A stretch of 64,000 bases of DNA from Thioclava atlantica (GTDB lineage Bacteria > Pseudomonadota > Alphaproteobacteria > Rhodobacterales > Rhodobacteraceae), in contig NZ_AQRC01000001.1 in the NCBI RefSeq assembly GCF_000737065.1, positions 372,001-436,000 of the forward strand, in the 5' to 3' direction. Both the position numbers and the translations under genes were made by a program. Below, piece after piece: positions 15,823 through 24,389 of the stretch; position 1 is the first letter of the stretch; each line of letters begins with the position of its first letter. The notes under the pieces were generated by a model. The model saw nothing but the letters and a program-made list of their open reading frames with translations, did no database searches and was not told the DNA's origin.

Positions 15823-17154
15823 ATGACAAGAATGATGAAGGTGGCGATCGTCGATGACGAGGAAGACATGCGGCAGTCGGTCAGTCAGTGGCTGGCGCTG
15901 TCGGGCTTCGATACCGAGACCTTCCCCTGCGCCGAAGATGCGCTCAAGGAAATCGGACCGGACTGGCCCGGCGTCGTGATCACCGATATCCGGATGCCCG
16001 GAATGGACGGGATGGCCTTCCTCAAGCGGCTGATGGGGATCGATAGCGGTCTTCCGGTGATCATGATCACCGGCCATGGCGATGTGCCGATGGCGGTCGA
16101 GGCGATGCGCCTGGGCGCGATGGATTTCATGGAAAAGCCCTTCAGCCCGGACCGGATGACCGAGCTTGCCAAGCGCGCCACCCAGGCGCGGCGCACCACG
16201 CTCGACAACCGGGCGCTGCGCCGCGACCTGGCCGAGGGCGAGAAGGTGATGGGCAAGCTGATCGGCACCTCCGAGCCGATGGAGCGGCTGCGCGAGGATA
16301 TCCTCGATCTCTCCCAGGCCGACGGCCATGTGCTGATCGACGGCGAGACCGGCACCGGCAAGACCCTGGTGGCCCATGCGCTCCATGCGACGGGCCCGCG
16401 TGCGGGCAAGAAATTCGTCGTGGTGAGCTGCGCCGCCTTCACCGAGGAAGTGCTCGCCGCCAAGCTTTTCGGACCGGTCGAGGAGGGCGGCCTTCCCTAT
16501 GTCGAGGAGGCGCGCGGCGGCACGCTCTGCCTCGAGGATATCGAGGCGCTCTCGCAGCCGATGCAGGCGCGGCTCCTGCAATTCATCAACGATCAGGGCA
16601 CGCCGGCGGAGACCCGGATCGTCGCGATCTGCAACACCCATGGCGAGGGCAAGACCGTCGAGGACGCGCTGCGCCCCGATCTCTATTACCGGCTCGCCGC
16701 GCTCAAGATCACCCTGCCGCCGCTGCGCGCGCGCGGCGAGGACATCCTGACGCTCTTCAACCGGATGTCCGAGCAGTTCGCCGACGAATATGGCTGCGAG
16801 GTGCCCGAGGTGACCGCGCAGGAGGCCGCGCAGCTCCTGCAGGCCCCCTGGCCGGGCAATGTGCGCCAGCTCATCAACGTGGCCGAACGCGCGGTGCTGC
16901 AATCGCGCCGCGGCTCGGGCTCGATCGCCTCGCTCCTGATGGCCGATGACGAGGATACCGGGCCCGCGGCGATCACCACCGAGGGCAAGCCGCTCAAGGA
17001 ATATGTCGAGAGCTTCGAGAAGATGCTGATCGACAACACGATGCGGCGCCACAAGGGCTCGATCGCGGCGGTGATGGAAGAGCTCTGCCTGCCGCGCCGG
17101 ACGCTGAACGAGAAAATGGCCAAATACGGGCTGCAGCGCGCGGATTACCTCTGA
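15823..17154 (+). CDS. dctD: DctD-like response regulator lacking the sigma-54 GAFTGA loop
   Basis: A 443-residue NtrC-family regulator. The receiver domain has Asp11/Asp12, the phospho-acceptor Asp55 (VVITDIRMPG) and Lys105. The AAA+ domain has Walker A GETGTGKT (174-181) and GGTLCLEDIEAL as Walker B, with PWPGNVRQL near the C-terminal part, and a Fis-type DNA-binding tail (RRHKGSIAAVMEELCLPRRTLNEKMAKYGL). The GAFTGA loop that contacts sigma-54 is absent: KLFGPVEEGGLPYVEEARGG replaces it. Rhodobacter NtrC has the same kind of loss and works with the housekeeping sigma factor, so this regulator is probably sigma-54-independent. Confidence 0.88.
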   Translation: MTRMMKVAIVDDEEDMRQSVSQWLALSGFDTETFPCAEDALKEIGPDWPGVVITDIRMPGMDGMAFLKRLMGIDSGLPVIMITGHGDVPMAVEAMRLGAMDFMEKPFSPDRMTELAKRATQARRTTLDNRALRRDLAEGEKVMGKLIGTSEPMERLREDILDLSQADGHVLIDGETGTGKTLVAHALHATGPRAGKKFVVVSCAAFTEEVLAAKLFGPVEEGGLPYVEEARGGTLCLEDIEALSQPMQARLLQFINDQGTPAETRIVAICNTHGEGKTVEDALRPDLYYRLAALKITLPPLRARGEDILTLFNRMSEQFADEYGCEVPEVTAQEAAQLLQAPWPGNVRQLINVAERAVLQSRRGSGSIASLLMADDEDTGPAAITTEGKPLKEYVESFEKMLIDNTMRRHKGSIAAVMEELCLPRRTLNEKMAKYGLQRADYL

Positions 17155-17298
17155 GGGAAAGGGGCGTCGCCCCTCTTCGCTGGCGCGAATTCACCCCAGG
17201 ATATTTCGGGCATTTGGAAGCGGATACGGGTCTTCCAAATGCTCGGAAATATCCCGGGGGAGGCTGCCGGCAGGCAGCCGGGGGCAGCGCCCCTCTTG
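17155..17298. repeat. Dispersed intergenic repeat, copies 4 and 5, as an inverted pair
   Basis: A forward copy (GGGGCGTCGCCCCTCTT, then CACCCCAGGATATTTCGG) at 17160-17210 and a reverse copy (GGAAATATCCCGGGGGAGG, then GGGGGCAGCGCCCCTCTT) at 17244-17297 face each other, joined by CATTTGGAAG and CTTCCAAATG. The whole forms one very long hairpin between the convergent regulator and phytase-like genes and should terminate both. Confidence 0.8.
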
Positions 17299-17341
17299 CG
17301 CCGCGGATTGTCGCCATTCACCGACGGGGGGCGCCCCTCGT

Positions 17342-18427
17342 TCAGTTCGTGTGGTCCGGGCGGTCGATCTCGAAGAGCTTGAAGCGGGTCGCGCGGTGGC
17401 GCGCGAAATGGTTGTCGCTGACCGTGAGCAGGGTATCCTTGCCGTCGATCACCGGGCCGAAGGCGAGACCTTCGAGATCGTCCGCCGTGATCCCCGTCAT
17501 GCCCGGGCGCAGCGCGAACCATAGGTCCTTCTGCACCGGCAGGTCATGGGCGAGGTCGAGCCGGTCCTGCCCGTTCACATTGGTCGCGCCCACCGTGGAG
17601 ACCACGTAGAAGCGGATATTGCTGCCGCTTCCCTCGGCTTCGGCGCGTTCCACCGCGACGAGCCGGCCATCGGGCAGGCTCGCAAGGGCGCTGAGGCCGT
17701 TTGCCGCCCGGCCCCCGATCGTCGCGGGGCGCGCGGGGATCGTGTCGGTCAGGTAGAGATATTGCGCCACCGGCTTCAGCGAGCGGCTGTCCGTGATCAG
17801 GAGCCGGATCGGGCTCGGCGCGGTGAAGCTCGCCTCGGGCCCGTCCTGTCGCAGCGCGCTCCCGGTCGCGCCCACGAGAAGGTGCGCGTCGCGGTTCAGC
17901 GTGAGCCCTTCGAACCCCTGTCCGGCGCGGGTGCCGTGGGCCCTGCCACCCCGGGGCAGGAAGGCCGGGGGCAGGGAGAGGGCGCGCGGATGCGCCGCGC
18001 CCCGGGGCAGGACGTAGAGCGCGGGCGAGCCATCGGCGGCCTCTACGGACCAGAACACGGCGCCCTCCCGGGGATCGACCGCGATCCCGCCGCCATCGCT
18101 GCCGCCGGGGGCCCATCCGCTCTGGCCGGGGGCTGGCAGGTCTTCCTCGCCCGCGATGTCGAGCCCGGCGAAGCGCCCGTCCTTCACCGAGACGGCGAGC
18201 CGGTAGACACGCGGAGCGCCGTGATCGCCGTCCGGCTCGCTGAGCGCGAAGAACGCGCCGCTTTTCGGATCGTAGGAGAGCCCGGAAATCGCGCCGAAAG
18301 GGATGCCACCCAGCGACAGACCGCTTGGCAGGGCGATCTCGCCGACGAGTTCGGGCGCGGGGAGAGGGCCTGCGCCGGCCGCATGGGGCAGCAGAAACAG
18401 GACCGACATCAGAACGTTGAGGCGCAT
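17342..18427 (-). CDS. Secreted phytase-like esterase-like protein (PF13449 type)
   Basis: A 361-residue exported protein. The ATG at 18427 gives a signal peptide MRLNVLMSVLFLLPHAAGAG, probably cut after AGA or so. The mature part resembles the esterase-like activity of phytase family: GAISGLSYDPKSGAFFALSEP, GQGFEGLTLNRDAHLL, NGLSALASLPDGRLVAVERAE, TADDLEGLAFGP and LTVSDNHFA are beta-propeller repeats. The reaction is not well defined, possibly a phosphate or ester hydrolase. It is divergent from rne and convergent with the DctD-like gene. Confidence 0.82.
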   Translation of the reverse strand: MRLNVLMSVLFLLPHAAGAGPLPAPELVGEIALPSGLSLGGIPFGAISGLSYDPKSGAFFALSEPDGDHGAPRVYRLAVSVKDGRFAGLDIAGEEDLPAPGQSGWAPGGSDGGGIAVDPREGAVFWSVEAADGSPALYVLPRGAAHPRALSLPPAFLPRGGRAHGTRAGQGFEGLTLNRDAHLLVGATGSALRQDGPEASFTAPSPIRLLITDSRSLKPVAQYLYLTDTIPARPATIGGRAANGLSALASLPDGRLVAVERAEAEGSGSNIRFYVVSTVGATNVNGQDRLDLAHDLPVQKDLWFALRPGMTGITADDLEGLAFGPVIDGKDTLLTVSDNHFARHRATRFKLFEIDRPDHTN

Positions 18428-18982
18428 CGGGAAAACTCCGTCTTGCTTCGCCCGAAAGGGTAGGCCGCGCCCTGTCTTCGCTCCACGCGATTTGCCTCGC
18501 GCTGAATCACTTTGACGTGGCGTGGCCCGCCGCAGCGCCGCAAAACGCCCCCCGCGCGGGTGCAATTCCCCCCGTCCGATCGAGAATTCGATTGTGTTTC
18601 ATCCGCGCGTGCCGCTATTGTCGCAGTTAGTCGGCCTCGCTCGCAAACCGCGAGGCTCACGGAATTCGCTGATCTCCGGGCTCTTTCGGCGCGAGTGCCG
18701 CGCAAGGGCCCCGAGTCAACCGATTGGCCGCAAGGCCGCAAGTTTGTCTCCCTCTGCCGTCTGGACGGGATGGAGGCCGTTGAATGGGCGCGTAACGCCG
18801 AAAAGGCTGCGCGCTTTGGAAAGAACCGCGATGGTGCGTGACAGGATTTCGCAGATGAGGACGGGCAGGCCGCGGGCCACCGCCATCTGTGCGCATGTCC
18901 GCACCCGCCTCAAGGACAGATCCGGCCCTGCACTGCTCTCCGCCCCGGCGGGGATGGCAGGGGGCTGGCCAAATGGATTTAC
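18428..18982 (+). other. Long leader region upstream of rne
   Basis: About 550 bases between the phytase-like gene start and the rne ATG with no convincing gene. It must contain two divergent promoters; the rne leader could be several hundred bases. Several short GC-rich inverted repeats are present, such as GGCCGCAAGGCC near 18725. In enterobacteria rne controls itself through its long 5' untranslated region, and a similar role is possible here. Confidence 0.5.
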
Positions 18983-21856
18983 ATGGCAAAGAAGATGCTC
19001 ATCGATGCCACCCACGCGGAAGAGACCCGCGTCGTGGTGGTGGACGGAAACAAGGTCGAGGAATTCGACTTTGAGACGATCAACAAGCGGCAGCTCGCCG
19101 GCAATATCTATCTCGCAAAGGTAACCCGGGTCGAACCGTCGCTTCAGGCGGCCTTCGTCGATTACGGCGGAAACCGTCACGGTTTCCTCGCCTTCGCCGA
19201 GATCCACCCCGATTACTACCAGATCCCGGTCGCTGATCGCGAAGCGCTTCTCGAAGAGGAGCGTCAGCTCGCCGAGGCCGCAGCCGAGGAAGAGGACAAG
19301 CCGAAATCCTCGCGTCGCCGGCGCCCGCGCCGGTCCCCGGCCAAGGCCGAGAAGGCCGCGCAGGACGATGCGGTTCTGAGCTCGGAGGAAATCCCGGGCA
19401 TGGCCGTCGTCGATCTCGACGAGGGCGAGACCGAGGAGGGGGCGAGCGAGACCGACGCGTCGGACGAGGCGTCGCAAGCCGAGCAGGCCCCTGTCGAAGC
19501 CCAGACCGGCGACACATCCACCGGTGACAAACCCGCCGATGACGCCGCCGAAGAGACGAGCGTCGAGGAAACCGGCGCCGAGGATGAGGCTTCCGAGGAG
19601 GAAGCCGAGGCCGATCACGGGATCGAGTCGGTCGCCGACGAGGATGTCCAGGAAGAGATCCGCCCGGCCCGCAAGCCGCGCGCGCGCCGCTACAAGATCC
19701 AGGAAGTGATCAAGGTGCGCCAGATCATGCTGGTGCAGGTCGTCAAGGAAGAGCGTGGCAACAAGGGCGCCGCGCTGACCACCTATCTCTCGCTCGCGGG
19801 CCGCTATTGCGTGCTGATGCCCAACACGGCGCGCGGCGGCGGGATTTCCCGCAAGATCACCAACGCGCCCGACCGCAAGAAGCTCAAGGAAATCGCCTCG
19901 GGCCTCGAAGTGCCGAAAGGGGCGGGCCTGATCATCCGCACCGCCGGCGCGCAGCGCACCAAGACCGAGATCAAGCGCGATTACGAATATCTGATGCGCC
20001 TGTGGGAGCAGATCCGCGATCTGACCATGAAATCGGTCGCGCCCGCCCCGATCTACGAGGAAGGCGACCTCATCAAGCGCTCGATCCGTGATCTCTATTC
20101 GAAGGATATCGACGAGGTGCTCGTCGAGGGCGAGCGCGGCTATCGCCTGGCCAAGGACTTCATGAAGATGATCATGCCGTCCCACGCCAAGAACGTGAAG
20201 CACTACACCGATGCGCTGCCGCTCTTCGCGCGCTTCCAGGTGGAGAGCTATCTCGGCTCGATGTTCAACCCGGTGGTGCAGCTCAAGTCGGGCGGCTACA
20301 TCGTGATCGGCATCACCGAGGCGCTCGTCGCGATCGACGTGAACTCCGGGAAGGCCACGAAGGAAGGGTCGATCGAGGAGACCGCGCTCAAGACCAACCT
20401 GGAGGCCGCCGAGGAGGTGGCCCGCCAGCTGCGCCTGCGCGACCTCGCGGGCCTGATCGTGATCGACTTCATCGACATGGAAGAGCGCAAGAACAACGCC
20501 TCCGTCGAGAAGAAGCTGAAGGACAAGCTCAAGACCGACCGCGCCCGCATCCAGGTGGGCCGGATCTCGGGCTTCGGCCTGCTGGAGATGAGCCGCCAGC
20601 GCCTGCGCCCGGGCATGCTCGAATCCACCACCCAGCCCTGCAGCCATTGCCACGGCACCGGCATCATCCGTTCCGATGACAGCCTGGCGCTCAGCGTGCT
20701 GCGTGCGATCGAGGAAGAAGGCACCCGCAAGCGCACGCGCGAGGTTCTGGTGCGCGCGCCGGTCGCGGTGGCGAATTACCTGATGAACGCCAAGCGCGAG
20801 CATATCGCCCTCATCGAGGCGCGCTACGGGATGTCGGTGCGCATCGAGGCGGCGCCGGAACTGGTCTCGCCCGATTTCACGATCGAGAAGTTCAAGACCG
20901 CGACCCGCCCCGTTGCCGATCTCGCCAGCCCCGTCGTCTCCGTTTCCGCGAGCCTGATGGCCGAAATCGACGACGAGGACGAGACCGAGGAAGACGAGAC
21001 CGAGACCGAGACCGAGGCCGAGGCGACCGAGGCGGCGGCCGAGGACGAGAATGGCGATCAGCCGAAGAAGAAGCGCCGTCGTCGCCGCCGTCGGCGGAAG
21101 TCGAACGGCGATCAGGCCGATCAGGAAAACGGCACGCAGGACGCCGTCTCCGAGGAGGCTGCGGCGCAAGCCCAGCCCGAAGCCGAAGCCGAAGCGCAGG
21201 CCGCTCCCGAGGCGGAAGGCGAGGCCAAGCCCGAGGCCGCCGAGGCGGAGGCGGAGGCGCCCAAGCCGAAGCGCCGGTCGCGTGCGCGCAAGAAGGTGGA
21301 AGAGCCCAAGACCGAAGAGCCCAAGGCTGAGGAGCCTGCGGTTGCCGCCGAAGCCCCCACCGAGGCGGAAGCGTCCGCGGCCGAGGAAAAGCCGAAACGC
21401 CGCACCCGGTCGCGCAAGAAGGTGACGCCGGAGGGTGAGGCTCAGGCCGCGATCGAGGGCAGCGCCTCGATGCCCGAGGCCGAGGAAGCCCCCAAGCCGA
21501 AGCGCCGCACGCGGTCGCGCAAGAAGGTCGAGGAGCCGGTCGCCACGGCCGAGGGTCAGGAGCCCGGGACGCCCGAGCCCGACGCTCCGGCCGAGCCGGT
21601 CGAGACGCCGCAGCCCGATGCGCCCGTCGAGGTGCCCGAACCCACCCCGACCGAAGAGCCCGACGTGACGCCGGACGAGGGCCCCGAAGCGCCCGAGCCC
21701 GAAATGCCGGTGGAGCAGCCCTTCGAGACGCCCCAGCCCGATGCGCCGGTGGAGATCCCGCCGCCCGCGACGGCCGAGGCCGAGCAGGAGCGGGGCGAGA
21801 TCCTCGTCGAGGAAAAACCCAAGCCGCGCCGCCGCGGCTGGTGGAACCGCGGCTGA
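18983..21856 (+). CDS. rne: Ribonuclease E
   Basis: A 957-residue endoribonuclease, the core of the RNA degradosome. The N-terminus MAKKMLIDATHAEETRVVVV opens the S1 domain (about 35-280), which is split by an acidic, low-complexity insert (about 95-230), as known in alphaproteobacterial RNase E. The catalytic metal ligands lie in VAIDVNSGKATKE and VIDFIDMEE, and the zinc link in CSHCHGTG. The C-terminal third is disordered and Glu/Pro/Arg-rich, with three copies of a KPKRR-x-RSRKKV-type basic motif and a repeated TPQPDAPVE motif, likely RNA and partner-binding sites. Confidence 0.96.
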   Translation: MAKKMLIDATHAEETRVVVVDGNKVEEFDFETINKRQLAGNIYLAKVTRVEPSLQAAFVDYGGNRHGFLAFAEIHPDYYQIPVADREALLEEERQLAEAAAEEEDKPKSSRRRRPRRSPAKAEKAAQDDAVLSSEEIPGMAVVDLDEGETEEGASETDASDEASQAEQAPVEAQTGDTSTGDKPADDAAEETSVEETGAEDEASEEEAEADHGIESVADEDVQEEIRPARKPRARRYKIQEVIKVRQIMLVQVVKEERGNKGAALTTYLSLAGRYCVLMPNTARGGGISRKITNAPDRKKLKEIASGLEVPKGAGLIIRTAGAQRTKTEIKRDYEYLMRLWEQIRDLTMKSVAPAPIYEEGDLIKRSIRDLYSKDIDEVLVEGERGYRLAKDFMKMIMPSHAKNVKHYTDALPLFARFQVESYLGSMFNPVVQLKSGGYIVIGITEALVAIDVNSGKATKEGSIEETALKTNLEAAEEVARQLRLRDLAGLIVIDFIDMEERKNNASVEKKLKDKLKTDRARIQVGRISGFGLLEMSRQRLRPGMLESTTQPCSHCHGTGIIRSDDSLALSVLRAIEEEGTRKRTREVLVRAPVAVANYLMNAKREHIALIEARYGMSVRIEAAPELVSPDFTIEKFKTATRPVADLASPVVSVSASLMAEIDDEDETEEDETETETEAEATEAAAEDENGDQPKKKRRRRRRRRKSNGDQADQENGTQDAVSEEAAAQAQPEAEAEAQAAPEAEGEAKPEAAEAEAEAPKPKRRSRARKKVEEPKTEEPKAEEPAVAAEAPTEAEASAAEEKPKRRTRSRKKVTPEGEAQAAIEGSASMPEAEEAPKPKRRTRSRKKVEEPVATAEGQEPGTPEPDAPAEPVETPQPDAPVEVPEPTPTEEPDVTPDEGPEAPEPEMPVEQPFETPQPDAPVEIPPPATAEAEQERGEILVEEKPKPRRRGWWNRG

Positions 21857-21878
21857 GCGCTGCGAACGGGAACGAAAG

Positions 21879-21908
21879 AAAAGGCCGGGCAAGTCGCCCG
21901 GCCTTTTT
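21879..21908 (+). terminator. Intrinsic terminator of rne
   Basis: AAAAGGCCGGGC and GCCCGGCCTTTTT pair perfectly across a 5-base loop AAGTC, and the stem runs into a T-run. It lies 22 bases after the rne stop. Confidence 0.93.
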
Positions 21909-21943
21909 CGTGGCTGCTCGTCGTGAGGGGTAAGCCGGGTCCC

Positions 21944-22171
21944 TCAGGCCTTGCGCACGAGATAGACCTTTATGCCCTCCCAGTCCTCGGCCTCGACGAG
22001 CTCATGGCCGGTCTGCGCGCAGAAATGGGGCACGTCCACCCAGGACGCGCCATCGGTCGCCTCGAGCCGCACCAGCGCCCCGGCGGGCAGTTCCTCGAGC
22101 GCCTTGCGCAGCCGCAGGACGGGGAGCGGGCATAACAGCCCGCGCGCGTCGATATGAAGATCGATCTGCAT
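21944..22171 (-). CDS. TusA-family sulfurtransferase-like protein
   Basis: A 75-residue protein with the family signature LDARGLLCPLPVLRLRKAL region (Cys14 in LLCPLPV), the cysteine that carries persulfide sulfur in TusA/SirA/YeeD-type proteins. The role could be sulfur relay for tRNA thiolation or cofactor assembly; the exact partner is not known. It is divergent from ccdA, with 93 bases between the starts, and convergent with rne across the rne terminator. Confidence 0.87.
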   Translation of the reverse strand: MQIDLHIDARGLLCPLPVLRLRKALEELPAGALVRLEATDGASWVDVPHFCAQTGHELVEAEDWEGIKVYLVRKA

Positions 22172-22264
22172 GATCCGCGCTTACGCCCGACGCGCGGTAT
22201 TGTCCACGCGGTTGTGACCTCACGCCCAGGTGACCGCGCGTGTGCAATCCGCTATGGGAAGGAC

Positions 22265-23008
22265 ATGTTTGGAATCGATCTCGTCTCCGCCGCCTTCCTC
22301 CCCGCCGCGCTCGTCGCGCTGGCGGCGGGCCTGCTGTCCTTTCTCAGCCCCTGCGTGCTGCCCATCGTGCCGCCCTATCTGGCCTATATGGGCGGGGTTT
22401 CGATGGGCGATCTGCGCGAGGGCAAGCGCTCGGCGGTGCTGCCTGCGATCTTCTTCGTGCTCGGGCTCTCGACGGTCTTTCTGTTCATGGGCTTCGCCGC
22501 CTCGACCTTCGGGCGTTTCTTCCTCACCAATCAGGTGCTCTTCGGACGCATCGCGGGCGGCGTGATCATTATCCTCGGGCTGCATTTCCTCGGCCTGTTC
22601 CGGATCCCGATCCTCGACCGCGAGGCGCGGCTCGACGCGGGCGACCGGGGCGGCTCGAGCCTCGGCGCTTATATCCTCGGGCTTGCCTTCGCCTTCGGCT
22701 GGACGCCCTGCATCGGCCCGCAGCTCGGCGCGATCCTGTCGCTCGCCGCGCAAGGAGGCGATCAGCTGCGCGGCACGGCGCTGCTCGCGGTCTACGCGAT
22801 GGGGCTCGGCATTCCCTTCCTGCTCGCCGCGCTCTTCATCCAGCGCGCGATCGGAGTGATGAACCGGCTCAAGAAATACATGGGCGTGATCGAAAAGACG
22901 ATGGGCGCGCTTCTGGTGGTGGTCGGGTTGCTCCTGCTCACCAACGCCTTCTCGGCGATCAGCTTCTGGCTGCTCGACACCTTCCCCGGACTTGCGAAAC
23001 TGGGGTGA
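22265..23008 (+). CDS. ccdA: Cytochrome c biogenesis protein CcdA
   Basis: A 247-residue inner-membrane protein with six predicted helices in the CcdA/DsbD fold. It passes electrons from cytoplasmic thioredoxin to periplasmic thiol proteins used in haem attachment. The redox cysteines are in LSFLSPCVLPIVPPYL and FGWTPCIGPQLG, the two paired positions of the family. The ATG at 22265 is chosen because it begins the first helix directly; upstream in-frame codons are not protein-like. Confidence 0.93.
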   Translation: MFGIDLVSAAFLPAALVALAAGLLSFLSPCVLPIVPPYLAYMGGVSMGDLREGKRSAVLPAIFFVLGLSTVFLFMGFAASTFGRFFLTNQVLFGRIAGGVIIILGLHFLGLFRIPILDREARLDAGDRGGSSLGAYILGLAFAFGWTPCIGPQLGAILSLAAQGGDQLRGTALLAVYAMGLGIPFLLAALFIQRAIGVMNRLKKYMGVIEKTMGALLVVVGLLLLTNAFSAISFWLLDTFPGLAKLG

Positions 23009-23137
23009 GGCCAGGGGGCTCGCCCGACCGAGAGCTGTCAGTGAAGAGCTGTTGAGCCTTTCACTCTCGACGGACAGGGCGGACGAATGCCGGACAGTCC
23101 GCCACCTCAACGGTTAACCGCCGGGAAGAAGGAGAGG

Positions 23138-23296
23138 GGCGCCGAGGATATCATCGTGATCTGCGGCGGTGTCATCCCGCAACAGGATTACGAGTTCCTC
23201 AAGAAAGCGGGGGTCAAGGCGATCTTCGGACCGGGGACCAACATTCCCGCCGCCGCGCGCGAGATCCTCGACATCATCCGCACCACGCGCAGCTGA
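23138..23296 (+). pseudogene. 3' fragment of methylmalonyl-CoA mutase
   Basis: The 52 codons ending at 23296 ([20 protein letters not shown], then [20 protein letters not shown]) match the very C-terminus of the B12-binding domain of methylmalonyl-CoA mutase. The rest of the gene, over 650 codons, is absent; the sequence before 23138 is unrelated. This is a relic, perhaps from duplication or recombination at the end of a mutase gene elsewhere. The repeat-like GGGGGCTGGGGGCGCTGCCTCCCCC after the stop resembles a 3' terminator region that moved with it. Confidence 0.8.
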
Positions 23297-23529
23297 GCCT
23301 GCGGGGTGAAGAGGGGGCTGGGGGCGCTGCCTCCCCCGTTGCTGAATGGCGACAATTTGAAGTCAAGCAGGAGGTGTCGCCATCGGGCGCTTTCTCTCGA
23401 GCAAACTCCAGCCAGGTGAACTGTGGCTTTCCGGCATTCTCGAGCGCCTTCTGGCGGAAAATCCGGTCGGTGTCTTTGGTTCCCGCCGCGATTGGGCTAG
23501 AGACGGCCTGGGAGCCGGGCGGGGTGAAT

Positions 23530-24344
23530 ATGCAAGAGATCCCAACTTATCTGATCAATCTGGCGCGGCGGCCCGACCGTCTTGCAGGGATTGAGGCGCG
23601 GTGTGCCGAACTTGGCCTGTCCTTAGAGAGGTTGAACGCGGTCGACGCGCGTGAGATCGACCCCGTGCGGCTCGACGCGAATGGGCCAGCTGAAGGGCCG
23701 ATCGGGCCGCTTTCCGACGCTGCGCGTGCCTGTACCGCGAGCCATGTCCGTTGCTGGCAACGTTTGGTCGAAAGCGAGGCTTCGCGCTCGTTCTTGAGGA
23801 TGACGTGGCGCTCCGGCCCGAGCTCGCCCCGCTCCTTTCCGATAGCGACTGGATTCCGAACGAATTTGGCCTGATCAAGGTCGAGAAATATAACGCTCAT
23901 AGGGTGTCGAAGCTTCTGATGGGAGCGGCCGTTCGGGTGGCGGACCAGAAGGGGGTCGCGATCCGGCGCCTCTTTTCCCGTCACACCGGCTCCGCAGGTT
24001 ATATCATTTCGCGCTCTGCGGCTCAGCGCACCCTGCGTTACATAGGCCGGATCGACGTGCCGATAGATCATTTCCTCTTCAATGAAACTGTGTCGCCGAT
24101 GCTCGGCCCGGAATTTCGTCCCGCGATGCTGATCCCGTCCGTGGTTGCGCAGCTTCCCGATCCGGGCGGGAGCGTTATTGCCATCGTGCCACCGCCCGGC
24201 ATCGCGACGCGGTGGCAGCGCCGCATGTTGAGTTTCCGGCGCGCGCGTGCCGAGGCGCGTCTCTGGCACAAGCAGATTTTCTGGACGATCACCGGCCGCG
24301 CGCGCGTCGTCGCGGTCACATTCGAGCCAATTGGCCGGGAATGA
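23530..24344 (+). pseudogene. Glycosyltransferase family 25 gene with a frameshift
   Basis: The ATG at 23530 starts IPTYLINLARRPDRLAGIEA, typical of family-25 (LPS galactosyltransferase-type) proteins, and the frame holds until CWQRLVESEA near 23780. The matching continuation, GFALVLEDDVALRPELAPLL with the DxD-like LEDDVA, is in the next frame and runs to 24344. One missing G in the GAGGCTTC run (about 23776-23780) explains both. It could be a real inactivating mutation or a base-calling error. An intact protein would have about 271 residues and add sugars to lipopolysaccharide or capsule. Confidence 0.82.
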
Positions 24345-24389
24345 GCGCTGACGGGTGTCAAACCGCGGCGAAACCGCTAATTTAGGAAT

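Noticed and set aside
17546-18463. Plus-strand frame opposite the phytase-like gene
   Set aside because: No motif or start signal; the minus-strand gene has a signal peptide and family motifs.
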